A DNA stretch of 64,000 nucleotides from Pedobacter sp. MC2016-15 (GTDB lineage Bacteria; Bacteroidota; Bacteroidia; Sphingobacteriales; Sphingobacteriaceae): the NCBI RefSeq assembly GCF_026239695.1, contig NZ_JAPIVS010000004.1, positions 186,001 through 250,000 on the forward strand, read 5' to 3'. A program made the position numbers and the translations under genes. Each line of letters starts with the position of its first letter. The stretch's first letter is position 1. Below the pieces are notes generated by a model, which had not been told where the DNA came from, did no database searches, and worked only from the letters and a program-made list of their open reading frames with translations. Below are positions 52,406 through 61,370 of the stretch, piece by piece.

Positions 52406-53508
52406 TATTTTGGTGCTTTTTTTAAGAGGTACATGCCCAGCAATCCGAAGAAGATGGTGGGTATCAATACCGCCAGCAGGGGTGGGATGCCTCCTTTGAG
52501 AGAAAACATTTTTGCAAACTGGTTTAATACAATATAAAGAAAACTTAAAACAATACCGATCCCCAGCGGCAACCCAACACCGCCCCTAACTTTTCTGGAG
52601 GACAGTGCTACGCCGATCAGTGTGAGTACAAAGGCCGATAATGGCTGGAACCATCGTTTATATTGTTCAAAAAGCAGGTCGTTCCAGATCCCTGAACCGC
52701 GAATCTTTTCTTTCCTGATCTTATCCGACAATTCCTGGTTACTCAAGTTCTCATAGACATTTTCATATGCAGAGAAATCATCAGGACGCATGTCTAAAAT
52801 GGTATCCTTTTCTTTAGCTGCGCCGGTAACCATGGTTTCTTTGAGTCCTTTTACGTCGCGCACAGAGTAGTTGGTCAGCTTCCAGCTGCGTTTCAGAGAA
52901 TCCCATTTGATCTGATCAGCCACAAGCTTTTTGGTCATTACATCACCATTGAAGTTGTCCAGGGAGAAGCGGTACCCAGATTTGGTCTTGTTGTTGAAAT
53001 CGTCGATGTATATATACGTATTCTCGTCCAGCTTCATGTGAATATTGGTCTTGCTGGGCGAGTCGTTTTTCTTGATATAGGTATTCTCGAAGCTGTTTTT
53101 CAGCGTATTGGTGTAGGGCAGAATGTATAAATTAGCAGCCAGGTTGGCCGCAAAAATGATAAAAGCGGAAACAAAATAGGGGAGCAGGAAGCGGTTAAAG
53201 CTTACTCCACCACTCAGAATAGGTACGATTTCGGTCTGATCGGCCATCTTTGCCGTGAAAAAAATCACCGCAATAAAGTTGATCAGTGGGGAAAGCATAT
53301 TCACATAGAAGGGAATCGACCCCGCATAATAGAGTGAGATTACCTGCCAGAAAGTTAGGTTGTTACCCAGGAAATCATCGAGTTTCTCAGACAAATCAAA
53401 GATAATAATGATGATGACAAAGATTGACAGGGTATAAATAAATGTACCCAGGTATTTGCCAATAATATAGCCATCAATAATCTTTATTCTGCTTTTGAGG
53501 ATGTTCAT
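52405..53508 (-). CDS. LptF/LptG-family LPS export permease
   Basis: 367 aa. Three N-terminal membrane helices (FIYTLSIFVIIIIIFDLSEK, FYVNMLSPLINFIAVIFFTA, and FVSAFIIFAANLAANLYIL) and three C-terminal ones bracket a beta-jellyroll periplasmic domain (about residues 130-260), the YjgP/YjgQ layout. Two of these, together with LptB, extract LPS from the inner membrane. The second family member is not in the window. It lies directly between tgt and the EamA gene. Confidence 0.88.
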   Translation of the reverse strand: MNILKSRIKIIDGYIIGKYLGTFIYTLSIFVIIIIIFDLSEKLDDFLGNNLTFWQVISLYYAGSIPFYVNMLSPLINFIAVIFFTAKMADQTEIVPILSGGVSFNRFLLPYFVSAFIIFAANLAANLYILPYTNTLKNSFENTYIKKNDSPSKTNIHMKLDENTYIYIDDFNNKTKSGYRFSLDNFNGDVMTKKLVADQIKWDSLKRSWKLTNYSVRDVKGLKETMVTGAAKEKDTILDMRPDDFSAYENVYENLSNQELSDKIRKEKIRGSGIWNDLLFEQYKRWFQPLSAFVLTLIGVALSSRKVRGGVGLPLGIGIVLSFLYIVLNQFAKMFSLKGGIPPLLAVLIPTIFFGLLGMYLLKKAPK

Positions 53509-54639
53509 CTATAATTTATTCCCTAAGATTTTTACCATTTTGTTCTTCCAGTCGTAAAACTCACCAGAAATAATTTTTTCCCTGGCCTCTTTTACCAGCC
53601 ACAGATAAAAATGGAGGTTGTGCAAAGTTGCAATCTGTGCGCCCAGCATCTCTTTTGAATGCATGAGGTGCCTCAGGTATGCTTTGGAATATACCTGATC
53701 GGCATACAAGTCGCTTTCCTCATCCAGTGGTGAGAAATCATCCGCCCACTTTTTATTTCCGATGTTGATAATTCCGTTTCTCGTGAAAAGCATCCCGTTA
53801 CGTGCGTTCCTGGTAGGCATTACACAGTCGAACATATCAATACCCAATGCAATGTTTTCCAGGATGTTGATTGGTGTGCCAACACCCATAAGATAACGTG
53901 GTTTTTCTACAGGAAGTATATTACAAACCACTTCTGTCATGGCATACATTTCTTCAGCAGGCTCACCAACGGATAGTCCTCCGATGGCATTACCCTCGCG
54001 GTCCATGGAAGCGATGAATTCCGCAGATTTCATTCTCAGGTCTTTGTATACCGAGCCCTGTACGATAGGGAACAGCGTCTGGTCAAAACCGTATTTAGGT
54101 TCTGTTGTGTCAAAACGTTTGCAGCAACGCTTCAACCATCTGTGAGTCATATTTATAGAGTTCGCAGCGTACTTATAATCGCAGGGGTATGGAGTACATT
54201 CATCAAATGCCATGATAATATCTGCACCGATAGTACGCTGGATATCCATTGCATATTCCGGACTGAACAAATGTTTAGAACCGTCGATATGGGAGCGGAA
54301 GGTTACACCTTCTTCCTTGATCTTATTTACTTTGCTCAGTGAATACACCTGGTAGCCACCGCTGTCGGTCAAAATAGGGCGGTCCCAGCCAATAAATTTG
54401 TGCAGTCCGCCAGCCCCTTCAATGATATCCAGTCCCGGTCTGAGGTACAAATGATAAGTATTGCCCAGGATGATCTGTGCGTTGATATCATTTTCAAGTT
54501 CACGCTGATGAACGGCTTTCACTGTTCCGGCGGTGCCAACTGGCATGAAGATAGGGGTTTGGATATCGCCGTGAGCGGTAGTAACTACTCCTGCCCGGGC
54601 TTTAGACTGTGTATCGCTTGCCTGTAAGGTAAATTTCAT
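53509..54639 (-). CDS. tgt: Queuine tRNA-ribosyltransferase (Tgt), zinc cysteines replaced
   Basis: 376 aa from ATG 54639, as in E. coli (375 aa); the frame extends upstream past a -7 element. Catalytic stretches are present: DSGGYQVYSLSK (substrate Asp) and GIDMFDCVMPTRNARNG with the nucleophile Asp. However the zinc site ECDCYTC of other bacteria reads ESDLYAD at about residues 303-309, with only the late His in TLHNLHF kept. Tgt exchanges guanine for preQ1 at tRNA position 34. Loss of zinc ligands is odd but the surrounding sequence (AYLRHL) is well kept, so the enzyme is likely active. Confidence 0.9.
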   Translation of the reverse strand: MKFTLQASDTQSKARAGVVTTAHGDIQTPIFMPVGTAGTVKAVHQRELENDINAQIILGNTYHLYLRPGLDIIEGAGGLHKFIGWDRPILTDSGGYQVYSLSKVNKIKEEGVTFRSHIDGSKHLFSPEYAMDIQRTIGADIIMAFDECTPYPCDYKYAANSINMTHRWLKRCCKRFDTTEPKYGFDQTLFPIVQGSVYKDLRMKSAEFIASMDREGNAIGGLSVGEPAEEMYAMTEVVCNILPVEKPRYLMGVGTPINILENIALGIDMFDCVMPTRNARNGMLFTRNGIINIGNKKWADDFSPLDEESDLYADQVYSKAYLRHLMHSKEMLGAQIATLHNLHFYLWLVKEAREKIISGEFYDWKNKMVKILGNKL

Positions 54640-54668
54640 AAATGTGTGTACGATTCGAAAAATCTGGG

Positions 54669-54676
54669 CAAAAATA
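54669..54676 (-). promoter_or_regulatory. -7 element of the tgt operon
   Basis: Minus-strand TATTTTTG fits TAnnTTTG, 29 nt before the chosen ATG; it lies inside the longer reading frame and so argues against an upstream start. Confidence 0.45.
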
Positions 54677-54773
54677 GCAAAAAACACCCGGTTTACCGCT
54701 TAAATTTTTTTACCAACATAGCAGGCAATTACAGATTAAAAATCAGAAATTTGACCTCTTTCAAAAATACATC

Positions 54774-55895
54774 GTGGAATTAACCTTATTGGAGAGTTGC
54801 CTGCTGGGCATCCTCATTTTTTGTTTTGTCATTCAGCTCTATTTCAGTCTGTTCGTTCATTTAAAACTGGCAATTGTTAAAGTAGAAAATACACCGTCAC
54901 TTGTCAGCAGACCTATCAGTGTGATTATTTGCGCCCGTAATGAGGCCGAAAACCTGAAAGAATACCTGCCATACGTTTTGCATCAGGAGTATCCTGACTT
55001 TGAGGTTGTTGTGGTAAACGACCGCTCCTGGGATCAAACCCGCGAAGTGCTGGAAGGATTTGCTGCTGAATACAAACATCTTAAAGTGGTTACTGTATCC
55101 GAAGGTGAAAAGTTTATCGCAGGAAAAAAGTTTGCCGTGACTATGGGTATCAAGGCTGCGGCCAATGAATGGCTGGTCTTTACTGATGCCGATTGTCAGC
55201 CTGCAACACAGCACTGGCTAAAGGGAATGCAGCAACCTGATGATGAAGATACTGAAATCGTGCTTGGTTATTCTCCCTACTTCCGTAAACGCGGATTGCT
55301 GAATAGCCTGATCCGGTTTGAAACTTTCTTTACCGCAGTAAATTATCTTTCGTTTGCGCTGAAAGGTATGCCTTATATGGGAGTGGGAAGAAATATGGCC
55401 TATAAGAAATCGCTCTTCTTTAAGAAAAAAGGATTTGCGGCACATATGCATATCCCCTCGGGCGATGATGACCTTTTTGTCAATGCCCATGCCAACCGTC
55501 GGAATACGGAAATCCGCATCCACCCGGATACGCATGTATGGTCGGCTCCCAATACTTCTTTCGGGGCATATCTCAAACAGAAAAAAAGGCATTTTGGAGC
55601 AGGGAAATTGTATAAACCTGCGCATAAGTTTATCCTGTCTTCACAGATCATTATCCAGTTTGCCTTCTATGCAGTTTTTATCGCCTGTTTGTTTTTTACA
55701 CCTGCAAATTATATAGCGGGAGGGATATTTGTCCTGAGCCTGCTGATCAGAAGCTTTATTTATCCGCGTCTTTTAAAGCGCCTCAGTTACCCGGGATTAC
55801 GGTGGTGGTTTCCTGTTTTGGATATTCTTCTGTTCATTTTCTTAGTGTTTAATGGCATTCTGTCTATATTTGTTAAAAAAGTTACGTGGAAATAA
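54774..55895 (+). CDS. Glycosyltransferase family 2 membrane protein
   Basis: 373 aa, GTG start (no ATG nearby gives the conserved N terminus). One N-terminal membrane helix precedes a GT-A domain with SVIICARNEAENLKEYLP, VVVVNDRSWDQT and DADCQP (DxD), and two or three C-terminal helices (IIIQFAFYAVFIACLFFTP and LLIFIFLVFNGILSIFV). It would add a sugar at the inner membrane's cytoplasmic face to a lipid carrier. Its stop overlaps rsmG by 10 nt. Other family members make polysaccharide or glycolipid, and its target is unknown. Confidence 0.86.
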   Translation: MELTLLESCLLGILIFCFVIQLYFSLFVHLKLAIVKVENTPSLVSRPISVIICARNEAENLKEYLPYVLHQEYPDFEVVVVNDRSWDQTREVLEGFAAEYKHLKVVTVSEGEKFIAGKKFAVTMGIKAAANEWLVFTDADCQPATQHWLKGMQQPDDEDTEIVLGYSPYFRKRGLLNSLIRFETFFTAVNYLSFALKGMPYMGVGRNMAYKKSLFFKKKGFAAHMHIPSGDDDLFVNAHANRRNTEIRIHPDTHVWSAPNTSFGAYLKQKKRHFGAGKLYKPAHKFILSSQIIIQFAFYAVFIACLFFTPANYIAGGIFVLSLLIRSFIYPRLLKRLSYPGLRWWFPVLDILLFIFLVFNGILSIFVKKVTWK

Positions 55896-56518
55896 GCTCA
55901 GCCCTCATTCAGAAGTATTTTAAAGACCTCAGTGAAGATCAGATCGCAAAGTTTGATCAATTATACGATCTGTACAGTTTTTGGAATGCCCAGATCAATG
56001 TGATCTCGAGAAAAGATATCGAAGAATTGTATCAGCGCCATATCCTGCACTCGCTGGGTATTGCAAAGTTCTGTGCCTTTAAACCTGGTACCAAAGTACT
56101 GGATGTAGGAACCGGAGGCGGTTTTCCCGGTATCCCACTGGCAATAATGTTTCCGGAGACACAATTCCACCTGGTAGATTCTATCGGTAAAAAGATCAAA
56201 GTGGTAACTGAAGTGGCTGCAGCGCTGGGCTTAACCAATGTAAAAGCTTCTCATTTGCGTGCAGAGCAGGTGACCGACAAATATGATTTTGTAGTTTCCA
56301 GGGCTGTAACACGTCTGTCTGACTTCTATCCATGGATTAAGGGAAAGTTTACCAAACAGTCTAATCATGCAATTGCCAACGGTATCCTGTATCTGAAAGG
56401 TGGTGAGCTCGCAGAAGAAATCAAAGAATCAGGACTTAAAGCTGAGCTTTACCCGCTGTCTGCCTATTTCGAGGAAGACTTTTTTGAAACCAAGTACGTC
56501 GTCTATATCCCTCAGTAG
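55886..56518 (+). CDS. rsmG: 16S rRNA (guanine-527-N7)-methyltransferase
   Basis: 210 aa, GTG start 10 nt inside the glycosyltransferase gene. The SAM-binding motif is KVLDVGTGGGFPGIPLAIMFPE (motif I, about residues 70-91), and SRAVTRL is the typical RsmG motif. It methylates G527 in 16S rRNA; loss gives low-level streptomycin resistance. The link with a glycosyltransferase by overlap is common in this phylum. Confidence 0.93.
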   Translation: MEISSALIQKYFKDLSEDQIAKFDQLYDLYSFWNAQINVISRKDIEELYQRHILHSLGIAKFCAFKPGTKVLDVGTGGGFPGIPLAIMFPETQFHLVDSIGKKIKVVTEVAAALGLTNVKASHLRAEQVTDKYDFVVSRAVTRLSDFYPWIKGKFTKQSNHAIANGILYLKGGELAEEIKESGLKAELYPLSAYFEEDFFETKYVVYIPQ

Positions 56519-56577
56519 GGCGCAGCTTTTTTAAAAAAAAATTACCAACTAAACAGGCTTCGGTATTAAGTTAGCCT

Positions 56578-57669
56578 ATGAGTTTAGTCCATCAAATTGC
56601 GCTTACATTAATTCAGAAAGTTGGTCATGTGACTGCCAGAAGTCTCCTGACCAGATTCGGTACTGCCGAAGCAGTTTTCTCTGCAAGTGTGCAGGAGCTG
56701 CTTCAGGTTGAGGGGGTTGGCACCGTCACAGCCGGCCAGATTCTTCGCACAGATGCTGTAAAAGTTGCCGAAGAGCAATTAAAACGGCTGCAGAAACATC
56801 AGGTTGAACCTCTTTTCTATACCGATCAGCGTTACCCCAAACGGCTTCAAAACTGCGCTGATGCCCCAATGATGTTGTATTACAGAGGTACTGCCAATCT
56901 CAATCATCCGCGTATCGTCAGCGTTGTAGGAACCCGAATGGCTACGTCCTATGGTCTGATGTTATGTGAGCAGCTCGCTGATACCTTACGACCGTACAAT
57001 GTGATGATCGTCAGCGGACTTGCCTATGGTATCGATGTGGCGATTCATAAACAGAGTCTGATGAAGGGCATTCCCACCGTTGGGGTTCTGGGACATGGAC
57101 TGGACAGGTTATATCCTGCCGCACACCGTGGCATTGCCAGGGAAATGCTGGACAAGGGGGGCTTGCTGACGGAGTTCCCTTTGTATACCCATCCTGATAA
57201 GGAGAATTTTCCACAGCGGAACCGCATTATCGCAGGTATTGCTGACGTGACCATCGTTGTGGAAGCAGCGCTCAAAGGCGGAGCACTGATCACGGCTGAG
57301 ATCGCCAATTCCTATAACCGTGATGTATATGCTTTTCCCGGAAGGACTACCAATCAGTATTCTGAAGGCTGCAACTTCCTGATCAAAACCAACAGGGCAG
57401 GGTTGATCATGCATCCACGTGATCTCATCTATTTTATGGGCTGGGAAGCTGTGGCAGATCAGAAACCTGTACGTCAGACAAGCCTGGCACTCAACCTCAG
57501 CATACCTGAAACAACCATCATGAAGTTGTTGCAAAGTTCAGCGTACAGGATTGATGAACTGGCCATCCATGCCAATATACAGCAGAGTAAACTGGCCATC
57601 CATCTGCTCAACCTGGAGATCAAAGGTCTGATTGTTACTCTTCCGGGCAATATTTATCAGGCAGTTTGA
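56578..57669 (+). CDS. dprA: DNA processing protein DprA
   Basis: 363 aa. An N-terminal helical SAM-like segment (residues about 1-70, with ARSLLTRFGTAEAVF and VEGVGTVTAGQILR) is followed by the Rossmann core with SVVGTRMATSYG, SGLAYGIDVAIHK and GGLLTEFP, and a C-terminal winged-helix (about residue 300 on). DprA binds single-stranded DNA and loads RecA during natural transformation. No other competence gene is in the window. Confidence 0.95.
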   Translation: MSLVHQIALTLIQKVGHVTARSLLTRFGTAEAVFSASVQELLQVEGVGTVTAGQILRTDAVKVAEEQLKRLQKHQVEPLFYTDQRYPKRLQNCADAPMMLYYRGTANLNHPRIVSVVGTRMATSYGLMLCEQLADTLRPYNVMIVSGLAYGIDVAIHKQSLMKGIPTVGVLGHGLDRLYPAAHRGIAREMLDKGGLLTEFPLYTHPDKENFPQRNRIIAGIADVTIVVEAALKGGALITAEIANSYNRDVYAFPGRTTNQYSEGCNFLIKTNRAGLIMHPRDLIYFMGWEAVADQKPVRQTSLALNLSIPETTIMKLLQSSAYRIDELAIHANIQQSKLAIHLLNLEIKGLIVTLPGNIYQAV

Positions 57670-57812
57670 GATTCCTACCTCAGGTTGCACCATATATTAG
57701 TGTTTGGCAGCTCAGTTTACCCGGAGCTTTCAGAATTAAATTTTTCCAGTACAGGTAAATCAAAATTTGATTACGAATATTATTTTTAAATAAAAATCTA
57801 GGGATCAAGTCG

Positions 57813-57820
57813 TATTTTTG
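57813..57820 (+). promoter_or_regulatory. -7 element of the PLP/CBS synthase gene
   Basis: TATTTTTG ends 4 nt before the ATG at 57825, so the mRNA would be leaderless; the -33 region is only AT-rich. Confidence 0.45.
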
Positions 57821-57824
57821 TTCC

Positions 57825-59186
57825 ATGTGGTATAACAATATATTAGAGACAATTGGGAATACTCCCCTGGTAAGGTTGAACACCATTACCAAAGAAATTC
57901 CTGCAACGGTGCTGGCAAAAATAGAAACTACCAATCCTGGTAACTCTATTAAAGACCGTATGGCTGTGAAGATGATTGAAGATGCCGAGAAAAGCGGCAA
58001 GCTGAAGCCAGGCGGAACGATTATCGAAGGTACATCCGGTAATACCGGTATGGGTCTTGCCATGGCGGCAATTATCAAAGGATACAAGTGTATCTTCACG
58101 ACAACTGATAAGCAAAGTAAAGAGAAAGTAGATGCTTTACGTGCTTTTGGTGCCGAGGTGATTGTCTGTCCTACTAATGTTGAACCTGAAGATCCACGTT
58201 CTTATTATTCTGTTTCTTCACGTCTGGAGCGTGAGGTGCCGAACTCATGGAAGCCAAATCAGTATGATAACCTGTCCAACAGTCAGGCTCACTATGAGCA
58301 GACTGGTCCTGAGATATGGGCACAAACTGAGGGTAAGATTACCCATTTGGTGGTAGGTGTAGGTACCGGCGGTACTATCTCGGGCACAGGAAAATACCTG
58401 AAGGAGCAAAATCCTGATATAAAGATCTGGGGTATTGATACCTACGGATCGGTATTCAAAAAATATAAAGAAACAGGGATTCTTGATAAAAATGAGATCT
58501 ATCCTTATATCACAGAAGGTATCGGGGAAGATTTCCTTCCTCAGAATGTGAACTTTGACATAATCGACTTATTTGAAAAAGTAACTGATAAGGACGCCGC
58601 TTTGATGACCAGGGAGATCGCCCGCAAAGAAGGTATATTCGTTGGAAACTCTGCGGGTTCTGCCATTGCGGGACTGCTGCAGTTGAAAGATCAGCTGAAA
58701 CCTGAAGATGTCGTGGTTGTCATTTTCCATGATCATGGCAGCCGTTATATGGGTAAGATGTACAATGAAGACTGGCTCAGAGAGCGTGGCTTCCTGAAAG
58801 ATGAGAAACTAACGGCCAAGTCTATCATTGCTAAAAAAGAGCAAACAGAAATCTACACGATAGATTGTCAGAAAACGATTGTAGAGGCGATCAACACCAT
58901 GAATACGCTGAACATTTCACAGATTCCGGTAACCCAGCAAGGGATGATTATCGGTAAGCTGGCGGAAGGGGACATCCTGAAAGCTTTACTGGAAAATCCA
59001 TCATTGAAATCTGCCTACGTGCAGGAAATCATGTCGGCATCTTTCCCTTTTGTAGATCTGAATACTTCAATTGATAAGATTTCTTCACTGATCAATAAGG
59101 AGAACAGTGCCGTGATCGTAGAGGATGAACATGGAAAGTTTGAGATTATCACACAGTATGATATTATCAATGCAATTTCTGCATAA
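57825..59186 (+). CDS. Cystathionine beta-synthase-like PLP enzyme with C-terminal CBS domains
   Basis: 453 aa. The PLP lysine is in NPGNSIKDRMA (about residue 44), with the phosphate-binding loop GTGGTISGTGKYL and GTSGNTGMGLAM. The C-terminal part (about 335-453) holds two CBS domains (TIVEAINTMNTLNISQIPV and DKISSLINKENSAVIVED), which bind adenosyl ligands in regulated cystathionine beta-synthases. Such enzymes condense serine and homocysteine, or form cysteine from O-acetylserine; I cannot fix which. It has no neighbour in sulfur metabolism in the window. Confidence 0.9.
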   Translation: MWYNNILETIGNTPLVRLNTITKEIPATVLAKIETTNPGNSIKDRMAVKMIEDAEKSGKLKPGGTIIEGTSGNTGMGLAMAAIIKGYKCIFTTTDKQSKEKVDALRAFGAEVIVCPTNVEPEDPRSYYSVSSRLEREVPNSWKPNQYDNLSNSQAHYEQTGPEIWAQTEGKITHLVVGVGTGGTISGTGKYLKEQNPDIKIWGIDTYGSVFKKYKETGILDKNEIYPYITEGIGEDFLPQNVNFDIIDLFEKVTDKDAALMTREIARKEGIFVGNSAGSAIAGLLQLKDQLKPEDVVVVIFHDHGSRYMGKMYNEDWLRERGFLKDEKLTAKSIIAKKEQTEIYTIDCQKTIVEAINTMNTLNISQIPVTQQGMIIGKLAEGDILKALLENPSLKSAYVQEIMSASFPFVDLNTSIDKISSLINKENSAVIVEDEHGKFEIITQYDIINAISA

Positions 59187-59190
59187 AACA

Positions 59191-59228
59191 AAAGGCCGGT
59201 AACTGATGCTACCGGCCTTTCTTTTGTC
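59191..59228. terminator. Bidirectional terminator between the CBS-type synthase and murA
   Basis: Arms AAAGGCCGGTA (59191-59201) and TACCGGCCTTT (59210-59220) pair perfectly with an 8-nt loop, with an A-run to the left and T-rich sequence to the right. Confidence 0.92.
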
Positions 59229-59234
59229 ATTTAA

Positions 59235-60560
59235 CTAGTGACTCGGACCATTGCCGTCCACACGTTTGATCTGTGCACCAAGGGCACGCAGACGTGTATC
59301 TATATCCTGGTATCCACGTTCGATCTGCTCGATGTTATAGATCGTAGAGGTTCCTTCTGCAGATAAGGCTGCAATCAGGAGTGATACTCCGGCACGGATA
59401 TCTGGTGAGGTCATACTGATACCTCTCAGTTGATATTGTTTGTCGATACCATTTACAGTAGCACGGTGCGGATCACACAGAATGATCTGTGCACCCATAT
59501 CAATCAGTTTATCAACAAAGAATAAACGGCTTTCGAACATCTTCTGGTGGATCAGCACCGAGCCTTTCGCCTGTGTAGCCACTACCAGAACAATACTCAG
59601 CAGGTCAGGAGTGAAGCCCGGCCATGGAGAATCAGCAATGGTAAGTATAGATCCGTCAATAAAAGTATCAATGATATAATGCTTTTGAGAAGGGATATAG
59701 ATATCATCACCTTTCAGTTCAAAGTTGATACCCAGTTTCCTGAATACCTCAGGGATCATTCCCAGCTCATTGTAACATACGTTTTTGATCGTGATCTCTG
59801 ATTCAGTCATAGCGGCAAGGCCGATGAATGAACCGATTTCGATCATATCAGGCAGCATACGGTGTTCAGTACCGCCCAGTTTGGTTACCCCTTCAATGGT
59901 CAGCAGGTTAGAACCGATACCGGAAATCTTAGCCCCCATGCGGTTTAACATTTTGCACAATTGCTGCAGGTAAGGCTCGCAAGCTGCATTGTAGATGGTA
60001 GTAGTGCCTTTTGCTAACACTGCAGTCATTACAATATTGGCAGTACCTGTAACAGAGGCCTCATCCAGCAGGATGTATGTTCCCTGCAGGTTAGTAGCAT
60101 CTACATTGAAAAATGATTCTTTGGCGTCATAAACGAACTTGGCACCCAGTTTCTCAAATCCCAGGAAGTGGGTGTCCAGTCTTCTGCGGCCAATTTTATC
60201 ACCACCTGGTTTAGGGATGGCAGCTTTACCAAAACGGCCGAGCAGCGGGCCAACGATCATAATCGAACCTCTCAAGCTTCCGCCTTTGGATTTAAAGGTG
60301 TCCGATTTGAAGAATTCAAGATCGATATTTTTAGCTTCGAAAGTGTAAGTATCTTTTGATAAACGTTCTACAGCAACACCGAGGTCGCCAAGCAGCTCTA
60401 TTAGTTTGTTAACATCTTTAATATCAGGAATATTGCTGATGGTAATTTTCTCTTCCGTCAGTAGAACGGCCGAAATAATCTGAAGCGCTTCGTTTTTAGC
60501 GCCCTGCGGCTGGATTTCACCCTTTAATTTCTTCCCGCCTATAATTTCAAATGCGTTCAT
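59235..60560 (-). CDS. murA: UDP-N-acetylglucosamine 1-carboxyvinyltransferase with Asp at the fosfomycin site
   Basis: 441 aa, with active-site KN at residues 22-23, RGSIMI around 97-102, and DIRAGVS near residue 392. The reaction puts enolpyruvate from PEP on UDP-GlcNAc, the first committed step of peptidoglycan synthesis. The loop that in E. coli is PGGCxIG reads PGGDKIG here, so the Cys115 equivalent is Asp121 (codon at 60198-60200). In other organisms a Cys-to-Asp change at this site makes the enzyme intrinsically insensitive to fosfomycin while keeping activity. It is followed on the strand by no cotranscribed gene. Confidence 0.96.
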   Translation of the reverse strand: MNAFEIIGGKKLKGEIQPQGAKNEALQIISAVLLTEEKITISNIPDIKDVNKLIELLGDLGVAVERLSKDTYTFEAKNIDLEFFKSDTFKSKGGSLRGSIMIVGPLLGRFGKAAIPKPGGDKIGRRRLDTHFLGFEKLGAKFVYDAKESFFNVDATNLQGTYILLDEASVTGTANIVMTAVLAKGTTTIYNAACEPYLQQLCKMLNRMGAKISGIGSNLLTIEGVTKLGGTEHRMLPDMIEIGSFIGLAAMTESEITIKNVCYNELGMIPEVFRKLGINFELKGDDIYIPSQKHYIIDTFIDGSILTIADSPWPGFTPDLLSIVLVVATQAKGSVLIHQKMFESRLFFVDKLIDMGAQIILCDPHRATVNGIDKQYQLRGISMTSPDIRAGVSLLIAALSAEGTSTIYNIEQIERGYQDIDTRLRALGAQIKRVDGNGPSH

Positions 60561-60594
60561 GTGTGCTTAACGTAAATAGTCTGTAAATCTGCCC

Positions 60595-61284
60595 TTAGTG
60601 TCTTTGCTTCGCATTGTTATTATTGCTGCGGGGGCGGTTATTGTTGTTGTTATTATTATTTTGTCTTCCCTTGTTATTGTTGTTATTATTGCGTCCGCGG
60701 TTGGTATTGGTAGCAGCGCGGTTAACAGGGGGTCTGAATTCAACCTTCGCCAGGTTGACGTTTTCTTCGAGTTCAAGCTGACCTCCGGAAAGTTCGCGGA
60801 GATTTTTAAAGATCGTTTCATCGGCTACGCTGTCCTTGTTCCAGGTTACGTAGGCCATCTTCATGAAGTTGGCAATGCCTTGTACCATTGCAGCCCTGCG
60901 CTCAGGTTCTTCAACGGCTTTGGCTCTTTCGATCAGCACTTCAACGGTTTTACCATAGTGTTTGTACTTGATCTTTTGCTGCGGATAGCCAATATGTGCA
61001 GGCTTTACCAGGGCAGCTTCAGGGGTAGGTTTCGGGTATGGGCTGTCTACATCGATCTGGTATCCAGAGATAATGTGAAGGTGGTCCCAAAGTTTGTGCT
61101 TAAAATCGGCAACATCCCTCAGGTGAGGGTTCAGAAAACCCATCAGGTCGATCACCGCCTGAGCATATTTATTACGTTCTTCCAGATCGGGAAGTTCAAT
61201 AATGTACTTCACCATGTTCTGTACATTGCGCCCGTATTCTGCAAGAATTAACTCGTTTCTTGTGGTATTATAGTCGAAATTCAT
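60595..61284 (-). CDS. DUF4290 protein with Asn-rich tail
   Basis: 229 aa. The N-terminal ~180 residues match DUF4290 as I remember it: NTTRNELILAEYGRNVQNMV, AVIDLMGFLNPHLRD, DFKHKLWDHLHII. The C-terminal tail (about 195-229) is low-complexity Asn, Arg and Gly, coded by repeated AAT/AAC triplets on the minus strand, and likely disordered. It is upstream of murA by 34 nt on the same strand, so the two are probably one operon; the function is not known. Confidence 0.85.
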   Translation of the reverse strand: MNFDYNTTRNELILAEYGRNVQNMVKYIIELPDLEERNKYAQAVIDLMGFLNPHLRDVADFKHKLWDHLHIISGYQIDVDSPYPKPTPEAALVKPAHIGYPQQKIKYKHYGKTVEVLIERAKAVEEPERRAAMVQGIANFMKMAYVTWNKDSVADETIFKNLRELSGGQLELEENVNLAKVEFRPPVNRAATNTNRGRNNNNNNKGRQNNNNNNNNRPRSNNNNAKQRH

Positions 61285-61370
61285 TCTATATTATTTCTAA
61301 TGGCCATTGCTAATAGGGGATATGATAGCGTTAAAGGCCTGTTATAGCATATTTTGGTTAAAGATAAACC

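Noticed and set aside
54640..54687. Longer N-terminal extension of Tgt.
   Set aside because: It contains a -7 promoter element, and other Tgt proteins begin with the MKFTLQ-type sequence at 54639.
60610..60720. Repeated tract that could be mistaken for a CRISPR or tandem-repeat array.
   Set aside because: It is a trinucleotide microsatellite inside the coding region of DUF4290, without spacers or direct repeats of CRISPR length.
60598..61251. Long plus-strand frame opposite the DUF4290 gene (217 codons, hydrophobic start).
   Set aside because: The hydrophobic start is the antisense of the Asn-rich tail (AAT repeats read as ATT Ile/Val codons); no signal peptide logic or conserved motif.
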